NCBI GenBank assembly: GCA_964017155.1
Contig: OZ024856.1
Span: 12,774,125-12,838,124 of the forward strand
Reading direction: 5' to 3'
Length of the DNA: 64,000 nt
From: Oasisia sp. SBJ-2009
Taxonomy: Eukaryota; Annelida; Polychaeta; Sabellida; Siboglinidae
Shown here: positions 14,168 through 26,600 of the stretch, in pieces
How the letters are laid out: every line of letters begins with the position of its first letter
Numbering within the stretch: the stretch's first letter is position 1
Notes under the pieces: model-generated
Databases searched by the model: none
Seen by the model: the letters and a program-made list of their open reading frames with translations, nothing else
What the model was told of the DNA's origin: nothing
Program-made: the position numbers and the translations under genes

Positions 14168-15814
14168 ATGGGTCAACAGCAGAGTCAGGCCGCTGCGGCC
14201 GCTGCGGCCGCTGACCACAGTGTGGACAGTCCGCCTGTGGCCGGCAAGCGAAGTGACCAGCAGACCCCGCCCCAGGGTAGCGCGAGTCGCGGCAGGATGG
14301 ACAAGTTGTTCCGGCGAGCTCAGTCAACGCTCGAGTCACGGATGCGGGGCCGGGAACGTTCAAACTCCCCCCAGTCGCCGTCGGCAACGAAGCAACGTAA
14401 AGGTCAAGGTTCATCGCCACGGGTGAGCAAACCGTCAAAGCTTCTTCAGTCGGCAGTTGATGACAATGACAAGGAGAATGTGTCGCTGGCATCGTCTGTC
14501 GGTTCACAGGGTAGTACTGTTAGAACGGGGTGTGACAGCCCCACGAGTGCACAGCAGGCCGGGTGTGACACCCCTGCCAGTGTGCGAATGTCTGGACAGG
14601 CAGCGCTTGATAACATCCGTCATCTGACAGATGCACCAAGTAACAAGGGAGAGTCGGGCACATTGAGGACGGTAGGTGGTGTGAGTGCAGCTGACGGAAC
14701 AGCCAATAGTGGGCAGGCTGTGCCTGCAAGTTTGCGCGCGTCTCCAAAGTCAGCGTTCATGTCGGAAAATGGCCACCAGGAGGCGACACTGTCCGCGGGT
14801 GCGTTCAATTCTGCGGTGGCGCCACCTGTGAGCAAAGTGTCACTGCCACACATCGTTGTGTGCGAGCAGAATCCGGGGTCAGACGATGACATCACCGGTT
14901 CTTCCCCCGTGTTCACGGTCGGCTCCACCCAGTGGGAGGGGGGGAAGCCACGCCCCAGAGGGCGGTCACACTCCGGGGGGAGCGCGGGGGGTGTCGAGGT
15001 GAACGTCTCGCGCCCGGCGGAGATGGAGGACTACCTCGCTCCCAAGGTCGTACCGGAAGATTGCGGATTGTCCCCGATCGAGGAACGGCAGGAGAAGCTA
15101 TCCATGGAGTCGTACAGGGGATCGCCCTCCCGCAGTCCCAACAGGGAATCTCCCAGGCACGCTTCCCAGGCACCGGGTGGGGAAAACAGGGAACCGATTA
15201 AGAGGTTATTTTCATCCAGTGATCGTGATCAGGTTGCCATGGTTACAGAGAAGCCCCCTATGTATCCCACTGATACCGGGGGACCAGGGAACAGTGCTCG
15301 GGGGAACGGCAGTGAGCCCAGCTCTTCCCTGTCCAGTCCGTTGGATGACGTTTTTGTCGATGCAAGGTCAAATTTAACCGATGTTGAGTCGCCGTGTACA
15401 TCCGATGCCAACATGCGCAGCACCGGAGAGACACCTGGTGGCAGGAATGTAACTGAATGCCACAAAACCAAAGTCGCCCGGTCGACAAGTTTGAATCACA
15501 TTGAAACCACCAACATCCTTCACAAGCCAGTCGATGTCTCCTACCCGGTGGCGACATCTAGAGTGTTGGGGCAGTATCGCCACCACGCATCCATGAGCGA
15601 GGTGTCATCGTGTGCACTTTACGGGATCACGACAAAACGCAAACTTTCCGTTTCTGAAACGGACACGACATTGCCACTGAACCGCGTCCTCTCGGTCGAC
15701 TCAGGCCTAGAGGGCGCCACAGGTAGACATGTCACCGACATCGTCGACATCCGACTTGATTTTTCGTCGATGGTGTCTGATTGTGTGAAGAAACCAAAAG
15801 ACTCTGGTGCGAAG
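14168..15814 (+). CDS. Formin coding exon 1: myristoylation motif and disordered region
   Basis: 549 codons ending in phase 0 at GTAAGT. It starts MGQQQSQ, fitting N-myristoylation (Gly2, Ser6), and then has an eight-alanine run. The rest is Ser/Pro/Gly/Thr-rich, predicted disordered, with basic patches ([15 protein letters not shown]) and RS/SP sites that look like kinase targets. FMN2 proteins also start with MG and have a long disordered N terminus. Its GC content is clearly higher than the introns around it. Confidence 0.85.
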
Positions 15815-17523
15815 GTAAGTTTGCTTAAATTTAAATTAATGTAAATTAATTGCAGTGCATATTCGGACACATAAAGAAAACAGACAGTGTACAAAAACAA
15901 TATATACCCTCACTATCATATGTACTGTATGTATTTAGATACTTAAAACCAGTAGCGGTCCCAAAAAGGTTAGCATGATAGTACCCAATCATTAAAGTAC
16001 TCTGTTAAGCATTTTATACAAAATGGTTAAATGGTTAAAAGGGCTGTTTAAATGGACTGGGCTGTTTACAATTACATTGTCTGATGTGCATGTATTAATC
16101 AGTCTGACACTCGGTCAGGTTCATGAACAAATAAGAGTAAGACAGGGTTGTGGGTGAACTTGTAGGTCTGGATTGTTTTAATGTTATGCAATAACCACAT
16201 GTTCAAATAATCACCGTACATAGTAAACATGTGCAAGTATATAGACAATCGCCACCTAACAATGCAAACTCTGACTCCCTGATCTACAAGTTAGACTACC
16301 TAATACCTACTAACTATCTGCAGTCTACCTACTAACTAACATCAAGTACAATACATTTATACAATAATTGGGAAACACCAAACCAGATTGCGGAACACCA
16401 AAACAGGAAACTATAGTTTAAACAGAACCGTGCCTATACTGTAGGCATTGAAGGATGACCGTGGCTTTGCATGACTGGGCCGTAATTAAGATTTTAAATA
16501 GCCTAGTGAATAACAAAGTACATAGTAATGCAAAAGAAACCATGTTTCCACCATCTGTGATTAATACATAATTAAACATATTTTAATTCTCACATTAATC
16601 AGTCTGTTAGCAATAAATCGCCATGACACTCGGTCGGTTCGTGAACAAATAAGAGTAAGACATGGTTGTGGGTGAATGTGTAGATCTGTACAAATGGCCA
16701 ATTAATGATATCATAACCATCTTTTTATCATTTTATTCCATATGATTATACATTATAATATAAAACATACTGTTTTATTAGAATTTGTAGTATGATTATA
16801 CATATAATTAACAATGAATAAATCTGACACTTGAAGGTGTTCACGGCCCGCTACAACACCTGGGTGGGGATGGACAACGGCGGGGTGAAGGCCCACACCC
16901 CTCCCTCCTCCCACCCCGATCCCCTCCTCCATTCCCGCTCCCTTCAAACCCGGCGGAACAAGAAGGGAGCGTCGAAGCGCCGCCGGTACGGGAGTGTGGG
17001 GTACACGGAGGGCGGGGGGCAGGGGGAGGGTGACGGGAGTCTGGGACGTCCTCCCTCCCGCAGCGTCTCCCTGGAAGAGATGGTCAAAACCCCCCGGACG
17101 GTGCCAGAGAAACTCAGCTTCAGGCAGCTGGAGAAGTTTGAAGGTGAGTTGGTTGGTTGGTTGGTTGGTGGGTGGGTGGGTGTGGGTGGGTGGGTGGGTG
17201 GGTGAGTGAGTTGGTTGGTTGGTTGGTGAGTGAGTTGGTAGGTTGGTGGGTGGGGGGGGGGGGGGGGGCGGGGGGTGAGTTGGTTGGTTTGGTTTGGTAT
17301 GGTTGGTTGGTTGGTTGGCTTGGCTTGGCTTGGCTTGGCTTGGCTTGGCTTGGCTTGGCTTGGCTTGGCTTGGCTTGGCTTGGCTTGGCTTGGCTTGGTT
17401 GTTGGCTGGATGGGTTGGTTGGTTGTTTGGTTGTTGACTGGTTGGTTGGCTTGGCTGGTTGGTTGGTTGGTTGGTTGGTTGTTGGTTGGGTTGGGTTGGG
17501 TTGGTTGTTGGCTGGCTGGTTGT

Positions 17524-17558
<35 letters not shown>

Positions 17559-17592
17559 TTGGCTGGTTGGCTTGGCTTGGCTTGGCTTGGCT

Positions 17593-17654
<62 letters not shown>

Positions 17655-20031
17655 TCTGGCTGTCTGGCTGACTATGTAAAAAAAGTAATGACGAGGTTGT
17701 TTTGCTATGTTGCGAGATCATAATAAACTTTTCCAAACCAAACCACAATAACACTTCATTCCTCAGTTTGATAGAAATGCAGGTCACTTACTGATGATAT
17801 GTAACAGATTCGTGTTCTGAATCAATCTTGCCCTGCAGGTCACATAGTGTTGTCCTGTATCATTCCTACTGTCCTACAGGTCACATGCTCATGTCCTGTA
17901 TCATTCCTACTGTCCTACAGGTCACATGCTCATGTCCTGTATCATTCCTACTGTCCTACAGGTCACATGCTCATGTCCTGTATCATTCCCACTGTCCTAC
18001 AGGTCACATGCTCATGTCCTGTATCATTCCTACTGTCCTACAGGTCACATGCTCGTGTCCTGGATCATGTCAACATTCACGGAGCAGCACAACCTGCAGT
18101 ACCAACTGTCGAGGCAGGACACGCGGCTCCTCGCACTTCAGTTCTGTAGCCACCTGCTGGCAGCCGGAGTCATCAGACGTGTCGAGGAAGTGGATGACGA
18201 AACAGCACAAAAGTTCAAGGTGTGTTGTCTCTAAACATTCCTTCTGGCAGTTCGTTGTTAGTTTGTTATATCAATTCAAGTAGCAACATTTCTTCAGTAT
18301 AAATAACTATAGACAGTAGTGGACATGTGTAGGAGCAGCCTTTGCACATTAATTGTAGCATATGACTGGATGCTTACAGTTGAGATTAATGGAACAAGTC
18401 TGCCAGGAAGTAAAGTGCTTTGAAAAGTCCTGAGGACTGGATACTGCACTATAATGACTACCCCCGGTATATAAGAACTTACCTTTTCTATACAAAAACT
18501 TTCACTAGAAATGAAAAAGGATTTTTGTAGGTGTTTCTAGTTCTAGAAAGAATCCATAGATGATCTTAGCTTCATTTGAGTGGTGACCGTAAACAAAGTA
18601 TGTGCATGTGGTGCAGATATTTGGTAACTGGATATAGGGCGTTTGAGCTGTCATCCTGTTGGAATAATACACTGTCAGTGTCAGCTCCACTAGGGGCAGC
18701 ACTGTTATGCAAGTAAGGCCAAGAGGACATGCACGCACGCACACACACACATACGATGTGCATGCGCACACACTTGCAGACACACACACATACTCTCTCC
18801 ACATGCACACGCCCACGCCCACGCCCGCCCACGCACGCACGCACACACGCACACACACACACACACACACACATGCTTGTAGACCGTGGATGTTGACTGA
18901 TGTTGTTGTTGCAGTCTGACTGTATGTACCTGTGGGCTCACTCTGAGCCCATAGTGCTATCACCCCCTGACCAACTGCCTGGCCGACTGACTAGTCACGC
19001 ATGGCCGCATTCTACGACAGAGTCAGTCACCGTGAATGGGGATGCCAGTGCTTCCCACCAGGAGGCTGAAGCCGCTGTGACTGTTGAAAAAGGTGAGTTG
19101 ATGCAGACAGTCTAATCTTGTATTTTATCTTAATTACTTGGTTGATATTGACTGGTTGATAAATTTGACAAAATGTCAATTTAAAAATAATGATAGAGAT
19201 AGAATAATTTTTATTGTCGCATAAATGAGAGATTTTGTGTCATGTTTTATATTGTTTTTCTTTTATGGGAAATGTTTTTGGTGGATAGATCTGTATGGAG
19301 AATTACATTGTTACATATTCAATGTTAAATTTTATGTCATGTGTTATATGTTTTTCTTTTAGGTTTACACAAAGCAGGAAAATTTATATTTGTAAGTGTA
19401 AAAAGTTATGACTGCATAGAACTGACATAAGGTGACACTAACTGACGTCTTTTTTAGGGTCTGACACAGGCAGTGTGTCGGAGTTAAGACGAGTGATGAC
19501 ACGGGAGTTCGACTGTGTTAAGGTGAGGAAATGTGTTATTTTTATGTTACCTCAATAATTGCCCAAATGACCATATTGAATTGATAAATGGAACTAAAAA
19601 AAATGTTCATCATTTCATTCAGAGATGGAGGAAGACTTAAAAGAAAATGGTAGAAGTGTGTTGGAGCCCGTATGTGAGCAGAGGTGGATGTGTTTACGCA
19701 TGTGTAATTATATATCTGTGACACTAAAGATCATTCTATAAAAAAGGAGGCTACTGTCGGTGGATGTTTGGAGTTAAATTTATTAAATTATCTCACTTGA
19801 ATGTCTGGGAGGACATCTAGGTGATGCTGATTGATAAGAGATGCTAGCCAATGTTGTGTGAATAGAATTGTTACTATTTGTCTATGTTTAATGACATGAC
19901 ATGACCATGGTGTGTATGTGTGCTGACAGAGGCAGCATGAGATGACCATGGTGTGTGTGTATGTGTGCTGACAGAGGCAGCATGACATGACCATGGTGTG
20001 TGTGCTGACTGAGGCAGCATGACATGACCAT

Positions 20032-20080
<49 letters not shown>

Positions 20081-20397
20081 ACAGAGGCAGCATGAGATGA
20101 CCATGGTGTGTGTGTGCTGACAAAGGCAGCATGAGATGACCATGGTGTGTGTTTGCTAACAGAGGCAGCATGAGATGACCATGGTGTGTGTGTGCTGACC
20201 GAGGCAGCATGAGATGACCATGGTGTGTGTGTGCTGACAAAGGCAGCATGAGATGACCATGGTGTGTGTGTGTGTGCTGACAGAGGCAGCATGAGATGAC
20301 CATGGTGTGTGTGTGTGTGTATGCTGACAGAGGCAGCATGAGATGACCATGGTGTGTGTGTGTGTGTGTGCTGACAGAGGCAGCATGAGATGACCAT

Positions 20398-20462
<65 letters not shown>

Positions 20463-20527
20463 ACAGAGGCAGCATGAGATGACCATGGTGTGTGTGTGTG
20501 CTGACAGAGGCAGCATGAGATGACCAT

Positions 20528-20608
<81 letters not shown>

Positions 20609-20632
20609 ACAGAGGCAGCATGAGATGACCAT

Positions 20633-20681
<49 letters not shown>

Positions 20682-23600
20682 ACAGAGGCAGCATGAGATG
20701 ACCATGGTGTGTGTGTGTGCTGACAGAGGCAGCATGAGATGACCGTGCTGGACCTGAGGGAGCGTCTCCTGGACGTGGAGCGGGACTTGGAGCGGTACAA
20801 GATCCTGGCTGGGATTGAGAGCCTCACCCAGTCCATGTACGGGGACAGCCTGGGTCAGCCAGAGGACAGTGTCAGGCCACTCGACACACTCAGCGCCGCG
20901 TCGTGTGTCGATGAGGCAACGGAGACGACATCGCCACGCAGCGACGCTGTTACACAGACAGACGACGGGAGAGTGTCGGACAGGTCGACGAATGGACAGA
21001 TGGCAGAAGCACAGAGTGGAGGGATGAGGAATGGAAGGTGTCGGAGTGTGGGGGTACAGATTGATTTCTCCCCCGAGTTGGTGCGGCGGGAAAGTGACTC
21101 CGTGGTACAGAGTCTGACTTTTGGTGATGATGGGGACATGTCCACATCTCTACTCACTTCCACCCCCCTCTTTCACTCCACAGGTCCTCCCCCTCCCCCT
21201 CCTCCTCCACCTCCATCAGGGGGTGTTCCTCCCCCTCCTCCACTGCCACCACCAGGGGGCATACCACCCCCTCCGCCGCCACCACCACCACTAGGGGGCA
21301 TACCACCCCCTCCACCACCACCACCACTAGGTGGCATACCACCCCCACCATTACCACCAGGGGGCATACCACCCCCTCCTCCCCCACCACCACCAGGGGG
21401 TGTACCTCCACCACCTTCACCACCAGGGGGAGTACCACCACCGCCTCCACCACCAGGGGGCATACCTCCACCACCAGGGGGAGCTGGAACAATCCGTACT
21501 CCGGTAACACCTGTGGGTAAGTACTTGGTTAGTGTTTAATGGATTTAATAAAAAGATGGTACCATAAATATGACTGGGCATATTGTATGCATTTGTGAAG
21601 AAAAAACAGTAAACTTTCACTGTAATTGGTGGTTTATTTAACAAAACAAATACTTTATAAAGGGTTGAAATATTTGTTTTCACGCAATGTTGAAATTAAC
21701 AATGTTATCAAGTGGTGCCATTCTTGGGATTCTTAGGTGATTTCCTCCAAACAGCCCATACTTTGGGCTAACGTAGGAGTTCTTCTCTAGAATTAGTGAG
21801 TCCACTACAGGTTACACATTTACCCCGTGTGTGGGATCGTTACCTCCCCTGGCCTAGACACCAGATAGAAGGGACCATCAGCTTTTAGTGTCTCTTCCGA
21901 AAGACACAGGCAAATGTGGGGTAAATGAAATTGCCTAAATTTCGAAAAAACAGCAGTAGGTGGGATTAAACCACCGTCCACTCGATTGGGATAAAAGTAT
22001 TGTCGCTTTGCATAAATTATGAACATGTAATAGATTTTCAAATAAATACAGCTGTCTGCTTTGTCTCAGTGCGCAAGAATAGGGTTCAGCCAAAGTCACC
22101 CATGAAGCCTCTCTTCTGGAAGAAACTGCACGTGGCTGAAGCCCTGAAACCTGTGCAGGAAGAAAGGTACGTCTTGTTACACTAGCGCATAAATCACAGA
22201 ATGATGCTTAGAAATTGTCACATGAAAAGTGTCAAACATGTTCCTCTAATGTCGTTTCCGACTTGGTTTTACATCACATGTTGGATTAGAGAGAAACTTC
22301 ACTGATATAAAATATGTTGCACCAAAAAAGTTATGTTCTTGTGATCGCTGCAATACTTCTTCGCTGTTATTGACGGTGATAAGAATCTTTCAGGAAGCAC
22401 ACGACCATATTTGGCAAGACTATCACAGTGCAGATGTGAGTAGGGTGTTTTCCCTGATGTCCCTGTGATCTGAGGCTCTTCCTCCTGTTGCTGATGACCC
22501 TAGCTTCCCTTGTTCATGGACATGACACTAATAACGTCTCCAGTGTGTGACCCTCCAAGATACACAAGTTACAAACTCAATGTCTTTGTCTTGCCAAGAT
22601 ATTCTGTATCATAATAGTAGCAAGACCAAAACCACATTGCCTTAACATGTACTTGCTCTGTTAAATTTGTGGTTTGATCAATAATGATGAGAAATGTATG
22701 TTTTGGCGCACCTTTGTTGCATGAGTGTTTGTAGAATGTGTTTGTGTTTGGTGCTAGAAGTTTCAGGCTGGCTGCGTCTGCCACTAATGTATGCTTCTTG
22801 TGAAAATGAAAGGAACTGACAACGCTATTAACATGTATGCGTGAAATTAAACTTTTTTTTACAGATTTAGTAGAGATACAGAATTTTTTATTTTATAAAT
22901 TTACAATGTATAGTTTCCAGTTTATATCTACGTATATCTATCGTACTGATATGTTACCTAACTGATGTTTTAATAAAGCAATTAAATATATCTATCAGTA
23001 TTGATACAACAAGACGAGTCTTTCTGTGTTATATTTCAGAAGTACTTTCTTTCCAGATGGTTATATTTTGGATAAGAACTCTTGGCAACATCTCTTCAGG
23101 CTCCAAAATCAGTGGAAACTGCCCTTGGAGAAGCTGAACTGCCTCAAATAATGTGTTGACATCTGCTGCATACTTGTGTGTTATAATGCCATTTTAAAGC
23201 TTAGTCTATTTACTTATGCACCAGAGATATTTGTTGTATGGCTTTATGTTTGAAGTTTATATGTCGGTCAGTGCCATTTAAAGATATATCCCACTGAATG
23301 TGTGCAAATACTTTGGGGTACTGGAGTTAATTTTATTTATATAAGACAGAAAAACTGTTGTTTAACTTAGCATTTTGTCTGTTGTTAGTGCCCAGACAAT
23401 CCTATGGGAAGACTTAAAAGAGGTAGAGATGAGCCTCGATGAGTTTGATGAGACCTTCTCCAAGGTCGTGCCAAAGAAGAAGCAGGCGACCGAGAAACAG
23501 GTCAAGGTCAGAAAGACAAAAGAGGTAAGTTGCTCACTTATCCCCTAGTCACTCCAGTTAGTGGATTATTAAAAAGTGTATTTGTGGATTGGTTGTTTTG

Positions 23601-26600
23601 ACATAAGCATGCCACCATTTAATTATTAGCCTTAATATGTATTTTCCGGCAGAAACGAAATGTCGGTTACATTGACAAATACTTGCTATGTCAGGTAGGA
23701 GTGTTCAAAGGATAGCAATTTTATTAATTCATACCTTTGGCATTCCTATACAACATGTGTAATAATTATGTAATTGGGTGTTTGCTGTGGTATAAGATAA
23801 AGTTGTGATTGGGTAGAATGTCATGGTTCATTGACTGTCACAGTCCACTGGTTATCATGGTTGTCTGACTGTCACGGTCCACTGATTGTCACAGGTGGCT
23901 AAGCTGCTGGACGGGAAGCGGTCTCAAGCAGTCGGCATCTTCCTCTCCAGTCTCCATCTCACTGCCCACGACATAGAGACAGGTACATTTTCAAGTCCAA
24001 ATTAAAAACACATCTTTTTAAGGCCGCATTTGTAAATTACTTGTAGGGTATTTAAAAATGTTATTTTAACTAATTATAATTTTGCATTTTTTTTGTTATT
24101 AATATATATATATATTTTTTTTTTTATTGCTGATAAGTTTAGCTTATGAACTAGGACTTTTAGAAGCTTTATTTATTATCTCTTTTTAACATTTCGTCTT
24201 TACGTGCAAGTTTAACTGATTTTGAACATTTTAAATATGTATGTGTTACAATGTATTTTATGCGCCTCTGAGCAGAAATATTTCCGGATATACGGTGCTT
24301 TACAAATAAAAATTATTATTAACAATGATTCGGTGTAAAATATAATTTTACCTAACTAATATACTAAAACTACTCATTCTGTCTTGACCTGACTGCCAGT
24401 GTATTAAAGTTATGTAAAAAGAAGGTCAAGTATGTCATAATAAAATAAATAAATAAATGTAATTGTGAGCAATTCTGCCTGTGTTAACAGAATAAGCAGT
24501 TGGTTTTAGTCTAAACAAGTTACCTTGAAGTGTATGACTGAGTTTGAGTGTCTTTCAACATAAACCCACATGAAGTGTTCCTGCTGCACGGCAGATGCAC
24601 TGAAGAATCCAGTGACATTACACCTTGCGAAAAAAAAACGGTTTTTGATTGATTGATTTGTTTAATATAAAATGTAAAACATTGTACACATATGCATAAT
24701 ATATAAATACAAAGTACATTTAAATATTTGGATAACACAAAAAGTGCACGCACTTATTTCCATTGTGGTCCTTGACATACACATGACAGACATTGACATA
24801 AATGACAGAACTGATAAATATAACATCTCAAATGACAAATATAACATACTAAAACAACCATAATAAATAAACCGATATAAATAATTACTAAAATATGTAA
24901 ATGACATTGATAATTACAATATAAAAAGGTATGGAAATAATCTTCTGGTTAGAAACACTTTGTAAAACCTTGTTATTTATTACACAAAAATCATAAATAA
25001 ATCTAATAAAGAATAAAAATTATAAAATAAAAATTACGTCATCAATTATGATTACAAATAAATAAATGAGCTGGCTTCCTGGTCATTAAGACAACTGAAC
25101 AAAAACTGCTTCAGTAGACATTTAAATTGCCTCATGTTCTGAACACTTTGTATGGAAAATGGCAATTTGTTCCAGGCATGAATTCCTGTATAGTAAGACG
25201 AGGTTTGCCCAAATGATTTAACATACGGCACATGAAGAGACATAATACTAGATCTTGTATTTATACCGTGCTGCTTACATGCTACGTTAAACAAATTTGA
25301 CATATACTTCGGTGCTCTATCATTTATAACATTATAAACAAGGTTCAATTTGAGTTGTTTAACTCGTAACTCCACTGGTAGCATATTCACCAGTCTAAAC
25401 TCTTTCAAACCGATGTGGGTTCTGGCTGGTTCTTGGTCATATGAGGGTGGTCAATGAAATGGGTGTCTAGACTCTGTTGACCATTCAAGATCAAAGGAGT
25501 TCACTGGTTTGATATGCTTAAGAGTCTATTAACTGTTTCAGCCCTGCTTGAGTGGGACACATCTCTGCTACCCTTGGAGAAGTTACAGGCCTTGTATGAA
25601 CAAGTAAGTGTAGTGTAAGACTGTTGAGTATGTTACTGCAGTTTCTGTGTGAGCCATAATAATGTCAGTTTGTAATGTCACAGGTGTGTAGAATATATCT
25701 ACAATGACAGACTGTCAACATGTAACATGTCAATTATCAGGGTAAAGTGATATAAAATACTTTGTGGAATAGTTACGTCGACATCTTGCACAGATGTTGA
25801 AGTTGCACACCTACATGTTTTAATTACTAAAGGTAAATGGAACGATTTACCGGACAGTCTGTTCCTAATAGACTCACTTGAACTTTTTAAGTCCAACTTA
25901 AACACACATCTTTTTAAGTCCGCATTTGTAAACTACTTGTAGGGTATTTTATAATGAATGTATTTTAACTGTAATTATAGTTTTGCATTTTTTTACTTAT
26001 TTTATTATTCAGTTATTTATATATTTTATTATTATTTATTTATTTATTTTATCTATTTATTTTTGATAAGTTTAGCTTATAAAGTAGGACTTTTAGATGC
26101 TTTATTTAATTATCTATTTATTATCATTTAACATTTCGTTGTTACATGCAAGTTTAAATTGATTATGAATATTTTAAATATATATGTGTTACAATGTATT
26201 TTATGTGCCTCTGATGCAATTTTTTTACGGATATGCAGCACTTTACAAATAAAGTTATTATTATTATTATATATCAAGAAACAAAAATGTGTTCTTTACA
26301 TCTCAAATTTCATTGAATGACCCAGTGTGACAAATTATTGATGACACATATGGGACATACTGCTGTCTAATGTTGACACTTTGTGGTGGCAGAGACCAGA
26401 GCCACAAGAACTGGCCAAGATCAAAACACATCTGGAGACAAAACCTGACATTCCACTTGACCGACCTGAACAGTGAGTGTCTTCAGATGCTTCCAAGTCA
26501 CATGACTTAAAGTGGCTGATATGATTGGTTAACACTGTAATCTGTACAGAAACAGCATGCAGATAGTTGGACAAGTAGTTTAACCACTACGACTGTTTTC

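Noticed and set aside
13929..14507. 192-codon minus-strand frame
   Set aside because: It is antisense to formin exon 1 and its upstream intron; composition is driven by the opposite strand.
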